Below are positions 47,756-57,563 of a stretch of 64,000 bases of DNA, piece by piece. The stretch's first letter is position 1, and each line of letters begins with the position of its first letter. This DNA comes from UBA4742 sp963773335. Its GTDB lineage: Bacteria > Actinomycetota > Acidimicrobiia > Acidimicrobiales > Acidimicrobilacustridaceae. Location: the NCBI GenBank assembly GCA_963773335.1, contig CAVZAT010000006.1, forward strand, positions 577,801-641,800, written 5' to 3'. The notes under the pieces are model-generated. The model searched no databases. It worked only from the letters and a program-made list of their open reading frames with translations, and was not told the origin of the DNA. A program made the position numbers and the translations under genes.

Positions 47756-47778
47756 TTTGACACCCTGTTTGACACCCT
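47756..47778 (+). repeat. Tandem repeats upstream of island 2 integrase
   Basis: tttgacaccct at 47756-47766 and 47768-47778, a 12-bp period. They sit between the tRNA and the integrase start as in island 1; each also contains a ttgaca that could act as a -35 element. Confidence 0.55.
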
Positions 47779-47806
47779 ACTTGGGCACGCCGGTAGGGTT
47801 GGAGGG

Positions 47807-48977
47807 ATGCGGGGAACGGCGCGGCGGCGCGGTCCAGGCAAGTGGCAGATCCAGGTGTTCGCGGGTCGTGACGACCGCACTGGCCGTGGCGATCCGCGTG
47901 ACGCGGACCGTCGCCGCGCCGCACACCCGAGCGGGCCGAAAGGTGGTCGACCAGGCGCTCGCCGCGCTGATCACCGAGGTCGAGACCGGGCGCATCAACC
48001 TGGGCGACGATCCGACGCTGGCCGAGTTGCTCGACCGATGGATGGCGGCTCGCTCGCCGGAGTGGTCCCCCAAGACCACGATGGAGAACGCCCGGAACAT
48101 CCGGCTGAAGATCAAGCCCAAGCTCGGGCGAATGAGGGTGTCGAAGATCCGGGCCATGCACCTGGACGCGTTCTACGCCGAGCTGCGCCGCGGCGGGGGA
48201 GAGGACGGTGGTCCGCTGGCGCCGGCTTCGGTGCGGAAGGTGCACGTGATCCTGCACGCCTCGCTCGCTCAGGCGATCAAGTGGGGGCTCATCGCGTCGA
48301 ACCCCGCGGACGCGGCGACGGCCCCCTCGACGCCGCCGAGTCGGATCACTCCGCCGGCTCCCGAGGCGTTGGCGCAGGCGCTCACCCGGATCGACGAGGT
48401 CGATCCCGACTTCGGCGTGTACCTCCGACTGGCCGCTACGACCGGAGCCCGTCGCTCGCAGCTGTGCGCGTTGCGGTGGAGCGATGTCGACCTGGCCGGG
48501 TCGACCATCACGTTCGCCCGGGGGATGGTCGACGGTGGGCCGGGAGTCGGGGTCGTCGAGAAGGCGACCAAGACCGGCCAGATCTGGAAGGTGTCGCTGG
48601 CGCCGGGCACGGCCAAGCGCCTCGAGGCCTACCGGGAGGTGTGTGCGGCCCGTGCCACCTCGGTCCGGGCCGTGCTGCCGGCGGACGCCTTCGTCTTCGC
48701 CGTGCCGCCCGACGGCAGCCACCCGTGGCGGCCCGACAACGTCACGTCGCGGTGGACCCGACTGCGCACCAAGGTCGGTCTCGAGGGCTGCCGACTGCAC
48801 GACCTCCGCCACTACGTCGCCACCCAGTTGCTCGGGGCCGGCGTCGACCCCAGGACGGTGGCCGGCCGGCTCGGTCACGCCAACCCGAACGTCACCATGG
48901 CCGTCTACGGCCACTTCCTGCCCGAGAAGGACCGGGCCGCCGCCGAGCTGCTCGACGACCTCCTCGACGGGTCCTAG
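47807..48977 (+). CDS. int: Tyrosine integrase of island 2, one frameshift
   Basis: ATG 47807 gives MRGTARRRGPGKWQIQVFAGRD, the arm-binding start. A shift near 47880-47930 leads into RKVVDQALAALITEVETG and the rest. The core-binding domain is followed by catalytic Arg in TTGARRSQLCALRW, Lys in ATKTGQIWKV, HDLRHYVATQLLG and LGHANPNVTMAVYGHF. About 390 residues joined. All catalytic residues are present. Same family as the integrase at 7383. Confidence 0.92.
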
Positions 48978-49174
48978 ACGAGGCGACCGGTGGACCGGGC
49001 CCACGCCTCGACCGCGGGCCAGTGCCAGATCGAACCCATCTTGAGCTGTAACACCGGGGTGGGGAAGTCGGGATGCCGACGTCGCCAGTCGCGGACGACG
49101 CTGGGACTGGCCAGGCCGAGCCGCTCGGCGATCTCCGCCGCCCCGACCAGCTGGCCCGTGTCGTAGGACGGCAC
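48974..49174 (-). CDS. Excisionase-like HTH protein
   Basis: 66 residues from GTG 49174. GQLVGAAEIAERLGLASPSVVRDWRRRHPDFPTPV followed by GSIWHWPAVEAWARSTGR is the AlpA/MerR-type winged HTH of excisionases. Its end overlaps the integrase stop by 4 bp on the opposite strand. Confidence 0.78.
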   Translation of the reverse strand: MPSYDTGQLVGAAEIAERLGLASPSVVRDWRRRHPDFPTPVLQLKMGSIWHWPAVEAWARSTGRLV

Positions 49175-49370
49175 AGGTCGTGACTCTAGGCGCCTCGGGG
49201 ATGTCCCAGGCCGAGTAGGGATGTCCCAGCGACGTCTTCGCGAGTCCCAGCCCAACTCCCAGGCTTGGTCGAGGGTGCGACGGATACGTCGCAGACCGGC
49301 TACGATGATCGAGCGGTCGTGCACTCCGCCACCAGTGCTCCTGACGTCGATGAGCAGACGAGGAGCGACG

Positions 49371-49640
49371 ATGACTGAGGGACCGTTCGAAGCGGCTGGA
49401 TGGGGACACGGGGCCGAGGACGAGCTGGGCGAGGTGCTCACGCTCTGGGTCGGTCTGAGCGAGGACGAGCACTGCCTCGTCGAGCTGGCGCTCGTCGACC
49501 TCTGCGACGGCGTGTTCGCATCCGCCGGCAGCTGGGATCAGTTCGTGGCCGCCGTAGTCGGGATGCGGGCCGGTCACGCTGGGCGGATGTCGCCGATCGA
49601 GATCCACGCTCTGGCGAAGGCCAAGGCACTCACGCACTGA
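49371..49640 (+). CDS. Small acidic hypothetical protein
   Basis: 89 residues from ATG 49371 (MTEGPFEAAGWGHGAEDELGEVLTLW) with aggagcgac upstream. Helical, acidic, intact; no known domain. Lies between the two HTH genes of the island. Confidence 0.5.
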   Translation: MTEGPFEAAGWGHGAEDELGEVLTLWVGLSEDEHCLVELALVDLCDGVFASAGSWDQFVAAVVGMRAGHAGRMSPIEIHALAKAKALTH

Positions 49641-49646
49641 GCGGGT

Positions 49647-49856
49647 TCAACTCACCATCGGGTTGTCGCTGGGCCTCGCCACCAACTCCTCGACCGCCCA
49701 GGCGGGGATGAGTGTCCGACGGGTCGGCCCGAGATCAACCGAGGGCAGGCGGCCATCGGCCACCAGGCGGTCCACGGTCGGGCGGGAGACGCCGAGCATG
49801 GCGGCGACCTCTCGCGTCGAGAAGGTGAGCTTGGGCAGTGCGGCGGGCTTGGCCAT
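49647..49856 (-). CDS. Excisionase/AlpA-like HTH protein
   Basis: 69 residues from ATG 49856. TFSTREVAAMLGVSRPTVDRLVADGRLPSVDLGPTRRTLIPAWAVEEL is a textbook excisionase-type HTH. Second such gene in this island; one may be the directionality factor and the other a repressor. Confidence 0.8.
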   Translation of the reverse strand: MAKPAALPKLTFSTREVAAMLGVSRPTVDRLVADGRLPSVDLGPTRRTLIPAWAVEELVARPSDNPMVS

Positions 49857-50154
49857 CTCAGCCTCCGTGGCGTGTGTCAGCGCGTCGGGCTCGGCGATCA
49901 GGGCCCTCCTAGGTTGAACCCACCCCCCGGGACCCCCGATGTCGCGCGCGTCCCCGCCGAATTGGCTGACGTCGGGCAGGCGACCGCTGTCGCCAACCAT
50001 CTTCAGCTGGGCCTGTTCCCCGCGCCACAGCGGCCGCCCCCACAATCAGTGCCCGGTTCGCCCGAACCTCCGTCGCCCCTCCCGAGCTGAGCCTGTGCAG
50101 GTGACCGATGCCGCCCTGCCCGGCTCAGTTCCGGGCTCCCGCGTGCCCAGCCAA
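49857..50154. other. Region without a recognisable gene
   Basis: About 300 bp between the HTH gene and the conserved upstream region at 50155. No supportable ORF, RNA or clear repeat. Confidence 0.45.
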
Positions 50155-50225
50155 TTCAGCCCACACAGAAGATCACCACAAGGTGGGCACCCGACTTTCG
50201 TCCCGTCCGGTTAGTGTCAGGCACC
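50155..50225 (+). promoter_or_regulatory. Conserved upstream region with CACC-N4-GGTG palindrome (island 2 copy)
   Basis: Aligns block by block with 9031-9100: cccacaca, atcacc-N4-ggtg from 50172, gcaccc, tttcgtc-cgtccg, then the start codon 54 bp after the palindrome begins. The N4 differs (acaa versus ggat) while the arms are kept, as expected for a protein-binding dyad. Confidence 0.6.
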
Positions 50226-50763
50226 GTGCCTCCTCGAGCCAAACCCGAGCACCCCGAGCTGCCGTTCGACTCGCCCGAGCCGGTGTCCGTCGAGCCAGAC
50301 GAGGCCGCGACTGACGAGGCCGTTTCGGCGCCGCGGAAGATCGGGAGGCCGAGGAAGTGGGCGAGCGAGGCAGAGCGCAAGCGCGCCTACCGCGAGCGCC
50401 TCGCAGCCGACCACGCCGAGCCCGAACGGCTGCGCCGCGAGCTCCGAAACGCGAGGCGGCAGGTCGCTGATCGGGACCGCTGGCTGGCCGAAGCCGAGCG
50501 CGATCTGGCCCGTGCCGAGGCCGAGATCGAGCGCCGATCGAAGCGCGAGATCGAGCTCGAAGGCACGGTCAGGCGCCTCGAAGCGAAGGTCGACGACTGG
50601 CGTTCCCGGGCGAACGCGCTCTCCAGGAACGTCGAAGCCGAGCGCGCGAAGGGCGCCTTGTCGAGCACCATGCCACCGAACGTCGGACGCCAGACCGAGT
50701 CGTCCTGTAGCGCCGACGAAGCGGACGACTCCGAAGAAGCCGAAGCGCCGGAAGCGGAGGTAG
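50226..50763 (+). CDS. AT-hook-like, coiled-coil protein of tRNA islands, probable frameshift near its end
   Basis: Start GTG 50226 (MPPRAKPEHPELPFDSPEP) chosen by alignment with the homologue at 9101. AT-hook-like KIGRPRKW, then SEAERKRAYRERLAADHAEPERLRREL and a long charged coiled coil to about residue 145. The first frame stays open beyond 50763, antisense to the ERCC4 gene. A shift near 50670 gives a basic tail (TKRTTPKKPKRRKRR) with stop at 50763, like the basic end of the island 1 copy; I prefer that end. Confidence 0.7.
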
Positions 50764-50771
50764 ATCGGCAG

Positions 50772-51739
50772 CTACCGGGCGTTGCGGTCGGCCTCGAAGG
50801 CTGCCGCGATCGACTTCGGGATGCGCCCCTTCGGGGAGATCTCGTAGCCGTTGGCGACGGCCCAGGCTCGGATCTCAGCCGGTGTGGCGGGTGCGGGTGG
50901 AACCGGCCCGGCCGTCGGCAACGATGCCGCCAAGGTGTCGGCAGCTCCGTGGTCCTGGTCGTGCGTGAGCGCCGCGCCGAGGAACCGGTAGGTCCACTCC
51001 TGGGCGAGCGGGCGGGTCTCGGCGAACACGATCGGCACGGTCGGGAACCGGACCTGGGCCTCCGCGAGACCCTCGGCGACGACAGCCGGTCGGGTGTGGG
51101 TCGAGCTTGAAGACCGCCGAGTACCGGTCCTCGACGACGAGCGCGGCGCGTGGGAGTTCGGCGAGCGCGGCGAGCAGGTAGCGGAGCTTGCCGGTGGTCA
51201 TGGTCGACGACCAGGTCGGCGAGGCTCTTGCGCTCGACCGCGGCCACGATCGTGCCGTCGAGCTCGACCGCGTAGTCGCCTGCGGGCAGCGCCTGCCGGC
51301 GAGTTGTGGCCTGCTGTGCCGTGAACTTCCACGGGTACCGCTCGTGGCTGTCGACCAGGATCTCGAGCACCTGACCCGATGCCCGCTGGGTCGGCACCGA
51401 GACGTTCGGGCGGGCCTGGCTAGCGGTGCGGGCGCTCTGCCAGAAGATGACCTCGCGGCCCCGGGCCCGGGTGAACACGAACTGCGAGCGGTTCTCGCGG
51501 CCACGGTCGAGCACCAGGTCGATCGCCGCGCCCCGGCGCACGCACGACCGGACCGGCACCCGTTCGACGACCTCGGGCGCCATCGGGCCAGTCCGTCGAC
51601 GGATGGCAGTAGACCTTCGCGGTTCGCGGCCAGGTGTCGCGGACCTTGAGCACGATCCCGGCTCGGTGAGCGGGAGCCGCACCAGGTACGGGAGCGTCGA
51701 GTCCTCGTCCGGATTGCGCGCCACGACGAAGTCCTCCAC
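50772..51739 (-). CDS. ERCC4-domain nuclease with C-terminal Lsr2-like DNA-binding domain, several frameshifts
   Basis: From GTG 51739 (MEDFVVARNPDEDSTLPYLVRLPLTEPG). The ERCC4 nuclease core reads EILVDSHERYPWKF...LPAGDYAV...VAAVERKSLADLV, with the GD...ERKxxxD metal motif. It continues in other frames with TTGKLRYLLAALAELPRAALVVEDRYSAVFK and PIVFAETRPLAQEWTYRFLG. The C-terminus EIRAWAVANGYEISPKGRIP is the Lsr2 AT-rich DNA-binding fold. Breaks lie near 51660, 51590, 51205 and 51080. About 320 residues joined. Divergent from cas3 with about 170 bp between; a role in the island's defence is plausible but unproven. Confidence 0.82.
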
Positions 51740-51791
51740 GGCCCCATTGTGTCGGGCGCCGGGGCGCGGTCGAGTGAACCGCGTCCCGGTC

Positions 51792-51812
51792 CTGTCACGG
51801 CTCCGGCGTGAC
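51792..51812. promoter_or_regulatory. Palindrome between ERCC4-Lsr2 gene and cas3
   Basis: TGTCACG-N7-CGTGACA, perfect 7-bp arms, in the 172-bp divergent intergenic region, 100 bp before cas3. A further ttgtcaca half-site lies near 51862. Candidate operator for either direction. Confidence 0.5.
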
Positions 51813-51911
51813 AACATGAGGGTTCCCCGTTCGGGGCCGGGAAGGGGGGCGACCCCGACCCTTGTCACACCTTCTGCGTAAGGTTCTGAGAAGGGTAAGG
51901 GAGGCCGACAG

Positions 51912-54318
51912 GTGGCAGAGGGATTCGCGGATCTGGTCAAGCGGGCGACCACGTTCGAGCCGTACCCATATCAGCGACGTCTTGCGGAAGAGGGCCTCCC
52001 CGACCTGCTTGAGGTTCCGACGGGCTGCGGCAAAACGGCAGCCGTGATCCTGCCCTGGCTCTATCGGCGTCGCTATCACAGCGACAGCGACATCCGCCGC
52101 GGCACCCCGCGGTGGCTGGTCGTGGCGCTGCCGATGCGTGTTCTGGTGGAGCAGACCTGGAACGAGGCGCACAGCTGGCTCGATCGGCTCGGCCTCGCCG
52201 ACAAAGTCGGGCTCTACCGCGTCATGGGTGGTGAGGGACGCGTGGCTAGTTCGTGGCGCCTCACGCCGGATCAGGACGCCATCTTCATCGGCACCATCGA
52301 CATGCTGCTCTCGAGGGCGCTGAACCGCGGGTACTGGCGAGAGCCGATGGGCTTGGCCGATCGACTACGGCTTCCTCAACAACGGTGCCCAGTGGGTGTT
52401 CGATGAGGTTCAGCTCATGGGGGCGGCCTTGCCCACGTCTCGTCAGCTGCAGGCCCTTCGTGGGGCGATCGGGACCGCACTGCCGTCGAGCACGATGTGG
52501 ATGTCGGCCACGGTCGACGAGGAGAGCATGTCGACGGTGGACAACCCAGCCATCGACTCGGTGGTCCACCTCGCTGACGAGGATCGGGCAAGCTCGCTTG
52601 CGGACCGACTTGAGGCACGAAAGACCATCTCGGCCCTGTCAGTCGATGGCAAGCACTACGAACGAGATCTTGCGGATCAGGTGGGATCGCTCCATCGCGC
52701 CGGCTCGCTCACCCTGGCGATCCTGAACACGGTCGACCGGGCACGCAACGTCTACTCGCGAGCTGGTGAAGACAAGCGAGGCCGAGGTCGTGTTGCTCCA
52801 TCCGCGGTTCAGGCCAGCGGATCGTGAGCGGCTCATATCTACTGCGCTCAGCCCGGTAGCGCCTGGCGGCCCAGGGCGAATCCTGGTGTCGACGCAGGTG
52901 ATCGAAGCTGGGGTCGACATCTCCGCAGAGGTCATGGTGACCGAGTCAGCGCCGTGGCCGTCGATGGTGCAGCGGGCTGGCCGCTGCAATCGCGACGGCC
53001 AGGCTTCGGAGGCACGCCTTTGTTGGGTTCGGCCGCCGAAAGCCCGCCCTATGCCGAGAGTGACCTTGACGCCGCGGCCCAGGCCCTCGATGAGCTCGAG
53101 GACGTGACGGTCACGCCAGCGTCGCTCAGCGGGGTCACGGCGGCCAATTCGCGCCCAATCCATGCCGTACTTCGCCGGCGTGATCTGGTCGAGCTGTTCG
53201 ACACGCTGCCCGATCTGTCCGGCAACGACATCGACGTGGCCCGCTTCATCCGCGATGACGAGGATCTCGACGTGCAGGTCGCGTCGCAGAGGTTGTGGCG
53301 CCGGGCCGTCGGCGGATGCTGATCTGCCCGGCCGGGATGAGCGCTGTCCGGTACCGCTGAAGGATTTGCGGGCGGAGCTTCGTCGACGAGGAACGGACAG
53401 CCGGGCGTGGCGCTACGACCACATCGTCCAGGCTTGGGTCCCGTGCCGCAGTGGCGATCTGCGACCAGGGATGGTCATCGTGTTCGATGCCGCCTCGGGC
53501 GGCTACGACCCTCTGGTCGGGTGAACCCGACCAGTCGGGGCGCGGTTCCCCGGTCGATGAGAGATGAGCCCGACCCACACGGCGCGCAGGACTGCGGCAC
53601 CGGCAGCGACCCGGTCAGCGCCCTCGGCGGTACCTGGCTCTCGATCGCGTCAGCACCTTGCGGACACAGAGGAGGAGACACTCAGGCTGAGCAGCGCGCT
53701 CGGACCGACGGGACTGTCTCCTGCTCATCTCGAGGCCGCTCGTCTTGCCGCCCGCTACCACGACATCGGCAAGGCACACCCGGTCTTCCAGGAGAGCCTG
53801 GGCGGCCTTGCTCAGCGCAACAACCAGCTCGCCGAGGCCTCGGCTGTCGAGCGGCCGTGGGCGAAGTCCGGTTGTCGAGGCAAGCTGTACCACTCGAACG
53901 GCACTTTCGACACGAGCTCGCGTCGATGCTCGCCCTGCTTGGCGAGGGTGCTGTCGTACTTCAGGGCGTCGAGGAGCCCGACCTCGTGCGATACCTCGTC
54001 GCCGCGCACCACGGGCGCATCAGGCTGGGGTTCCGCCCGCTGCGAGATGAGACGCCTGGAGCTCCCGAAGCCCCTGTCACCGCGCTGGGCGTCATCGACG
54101 GTGACCTGCTGCCCGCTGTCGACATCCCCATCGGCGAGGTGCCAGCGTCGTCGCTGGTGCTCGACTGCATGGCCGCTGGCGCATCGGCAAACGGCGAGCC
54201 GTCGTGGGCGCAGCGGGCCCTGACGCTGCGTGACCGAGCGGATCTCGGGCCATTTCGTCTGGGCTTCCTGGAGGCGGTCGTCCGTATGGCCGACTGGCGC
54301 GGCGAGCGCCCGGGGTGA
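51912..54318 (+). CDS. cas3: Cas3 helicase-nuclease, type I-G (helicase first, HD at C-terminus), at least six frameshifts
   Basis: Start GTG 51912 with gggaggcc before it. Helicase: LEVPTGCGKTAAVILPWLYRRR (Walker A), LVVALPMRVLVEQTW, IDYGFLNNGAQWVFDEVQLMG (DEVQ box II), WMSATVDEE, ILVSTQVIEAGVDISAEVM, MVQRAGRCNRDGQ. The C-terminal HD nuclease has QHLADTEEETLRL, AARYHDIGKAHPVFQ, RHELASMLALL and LVAAHHGRIRLG. HD after helicase is diagnostic of subtype I-G (old I-U). Frame changes near 52365, 52765, 53045, 53300, 53520, 53640 and 53905. About 800 residues joined. It shreds target DNA after Cascade recognition. Confidence 0.92.
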
Positions 54319-54324
54319 CCAGCC

Positions 54325-56586
54325 ATGAACCACGACGGGCGAGTGACCACTCTGCTTGCCGGCTGTCGCGCCGAGCCTCTGGCTTCCTATCTCAAGTCAC
54401 TTGGCCTACTGCGCATCGTCGCCGAGCAAGTCGACCCGCAGGCTTCCGGCTGGTGGGAGGCCGCGACATTCGCCATCCGTTCGACGCTTGACGCTGACGC
54501 CCTGGCCGCTTTCCTGGTTGAAGAGTACCGGCCTACGCCGATCGTCACCCCGTGGAACAACGGAAGCGGCTTTGGTGAAGAGGATGAGAAGAAATCACCG
54601 GCTGCCGTGGCGGCGCTGCGGGCCATCGAGAGAAGCCGGAAGTCGAGCGGCTGGGGCCATACCGGGGTGTGATTGCGGCCAGTCGCCGGCTCACCTCCTC
54701 ACCGGAATGGCGGAACGTCGGCCAGCGGAAGGAGGCAAAGCGCCTGAAGGTGACGCTCTGCCGGAACCGATTGCCGGATCCCGTCATCGACTGGATCGAC
54801 GCCGCCGTGGTGCTCATCGACGAGAAGGAGCAGTATCCACCGCTGCTCGGAACTGGGGGCAACATCGGGAGGCTCGAGCTGTCGAAAGGGCTGCTGGAGC
54901 ACTCGCCCTACTGACAGACGAGGCCAACCGTGAGCGATCCCGGCAATGGCTAGAGGGGTCATTGCAGGGTGCAGAGGTCGCCCTGAGAAGATAGCGATCG
55001 GTCAGTTCGACCCAGGTCATGCGGGCGGGGCGAACTCCGGACCGCTTGGAGATGCCGGGGCGCTGGCCAACCCGTGGGATTATGTGCTTACCTTCGAGGG
55101 AGCGCTGCTGTTCGCCTCGGGCGCCGCCCGTCGACTCAGCTCGGAAGCTTCGGGCCGGGCCTCCATCCCCTTCACCGTCGCTCTAACTGAAGTCGGCTAC
55201 GGCGCCAGCGCAGACGAGAACAACAAGGGCGAGCTCTGGGCGCCTCTGTGGGAGCAGCCGATCACCTTCGCCGAGCTTGCGAAGTTGATGGGCGAGGGAC
55301 GGTCCGAGTGGCGGGGCCGCCAGTCACGCACTGGTCTGGACTTCGTGCGAAGCGTGGCCTCGCTCGGTGTTGACAGAGGCATCTCGGGGTTTGTTCGCTA
55401 CGCCTTCGTCGAACGTCACGGGCAGATGATGCTGGCGGTCCCGGTTGACCACGTCACCGCTAGATCGAGTGCAGAGGCCCCGCTGCTCGGCCAACTCGAC
55501 GCTTGGCTTGATCGGGTACGGTCCGCCAAGAACTTGCCCCAAGGCATACGAGCTTTCGTCCGACGGGTTGAGGCTGCCCAGTACCTGGTAGCGACTTACG
55601 CGCAACGCCTCGCGCGAACGGCGAGCTCGCCATCTGCAGGAGGTGCTCTGCCGGGTTGCGGCGCTGGAGCTTGCTGTTGCTCGCTCCTCAGCTCTGCAGG
55701 GCGCCGTCGTGGCCCCTGTGGGAAGCTCGCGCCCGGGTCGATTGCCGGCATCCGAGTGGCTTCCCCGTCTCGATGATGGGTCTCCCGAGCTCAGGCTCGC
55801 CGCGGCCATCGCATCACAGGGCAACCTGATCAGCCGTCCCCTGAGCTTGGCCGAGCGAGCCTCCGCCCTCCTGTCGTGCTACCTGCGCCCGGTCGAGTTG
55901 GATGAACGACGCTCCCTCGCGTGGTCTCCGGCCGGTGTCAGAGTCGCAGGCCTGACCGAGCGACCGACACGGCTTGTTCTGGCCGACCTGCTGCGGGCGA
56001 GGGCGATCGATGCACTTGGCGACACGGGTACGCCCGACCACCCGGGTGACGACGACCTCGGTCAGGTCGGCGTCGACCTGACCTTCCAATTCGGACACGG
56101 GGCTCCGCTCCCGGACCTCGTGGATCTCATCGAGGGGGATATCGATGAAGGCCGACTCGGCCGCCTGATCGCGGGCCTGCTCTTGCTCCACTGGGTTGGG
56201 TGCGACTACCGATGCCAGGGGGCTAGCGATCACAACGCTCTGCCGCGCCCAGCGTTCACCTTCCTAGCGCCGATCTTCCAGTCCTACAGCCAACCTGACC
56301 GCCGACGACGGCCACTTCGGCCGGGCGCCGGCTGGGTGGCGATGTTGGCATCGGGTCAGACCACCCATGTCGAGAAGGTGATGACCGAAGCCTTCTCGCG
56401 CTATCGAATCGCTGGGTATCGGCCCGTGGCTCAATCGGTGACGGCCCTCGCGGTCCAGATGTCACGGACGCAGCGTACCTATTCGCCGCGCTGTCCATCC
56501 CCTTGCAGACCAGCGCCTGTCACCGACTCATCGACCGGGTCGATCCACCCGACGACCTCCACGCCGAACGCCATACCAAGGAGTGA
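54325..56586 (+). CDS. csx17: Csx17 (Cas8-like large subunit, type I-G), about five frameshifts
   Basis: ATG 54325, 6 bp after cas3. The opening LLAGCRAEPLASYLKSLGLLRIVAEQ and YRPTPIVTPWNNGSGF are unmistakable Csx17/Cas8u2 signatures. Further parts: FDPGHAGGANSGPLGDAGALANPWDYVLTFEG, GADENNKGELWAPLWEQPIT-type region, LDFVRSVASLGVDRGISGFVRYAFVERHG and the end AALSIPLQTSACHRLIDRV. Breaks near 54655, 54905, 54990, 55630 and 56455. About 750 residues joined. Large subunit of the interference complex, with a likely role in PAM recognition. Confidence 0.9.
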
Positions 56587-56588
56587 TC

Positions 56589-57559
56589 ATGCCCGTCGCG
56601 ACCTCGCACCGACAGCTCTTCGAGGTACCACTCGAACCTGTGCTCGGCACTCGATTCCAGCCGACCGGGTTCCCCGATCTCGGCCCGGCCCTGTTCGATC
56701 GTCCCATGCCCCAGGGCGGGACGGTCCAGGCGTTGCTGGTCGAGTCCGCCCAATCGATGGCGAACCGCCTCAAGGGGTGCCTCTGGGATGCCGGCGAGCA
56801 GCGGCCGGCCGGGGTCGTCGGCGAGCTGCCCTACGTCCGTGTCGCAGACGCCGATGGCATCTACCTGACCTCGAGCCGCGAGGAGGCACATCGCCTTGCG
56901 TCCGCCTTTGTGAAGGATGCCGTGATCGAGGACCAAACCGGTCTCGAACTCATCCGAACAGCGCTTGACCTCCACGACGACCGGCCTATCCCGGCTCGCC
57001 AGATCGCGTGGGCCGTGCTCGGGCTCGACCCGATGTGCCTCTTGCATGGGGTCTTCTTCGCCGATGCCAAATGGCCGGGTCAGCCCAAGATCGCTCGTGC
57101 GCTGACGAGCTTCATCGAGGCGACGAGCGTGAACCCGGCGGACAACGGTGGCGTCAAGCGGGACCATGTTCGGCACTCGCTTGGGGAGACCGAGGAGGCA
57201 CGGCTGAGGGCTACGGGACCGTGCCCTACCACCGAAGGGAGTGGACGGCCGACGAGATCACGGCGTTCTTCAGCCTTGATCGCGATCAGCTCCGTAGCTA
57301 CGGACTCGATGACGTCGCCACAGATCTCCTCGCCAACATGGGTTTGCTCGAGATCCGGCTTCTACTCGACGGCGGCCTGCGGCTCCGCACAGCCTGCGAC
57401 CTGGTCCCAGTGACCGACGAGATCGTCGATCAGAGCGGTGCTGCGCTCCCGTCGGAAGAAGAGCTCGCCGCCGAGGTGCGCCGGCTCGTCGCGGCGTGCG
57501 ACCTTCCCAGGACCGGACCTATCGAGGCGGTGTGGACTTCCAAGAAGAAGGCGGGCTGA
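56589..57559 (+). CDS. csb1: Cas7 of type I-G (Csb1, GSU0053 family), one frameshift
   Basis: Start ATG 56589, 2 bp after the csx17 stop (GTG 56583 is also in frame). LGTRFQPTGFPDLGPALFDRP, LVESAQSMANRLKGCLWD, LPYVRVADADGIYLTSSREEAHRLAS and LHGVFFADAKWPGQPKIARALTS match Csb1. A shift near 57195 leads into YGTVPYHRREWTADEITAFFSLDRDQLRSYGL and WTSKKKAG at the end. About 323 residues. Forms the backbone along the crRNA. Confidence 0.93.
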
Positions 57560-57563
57560 GGAG

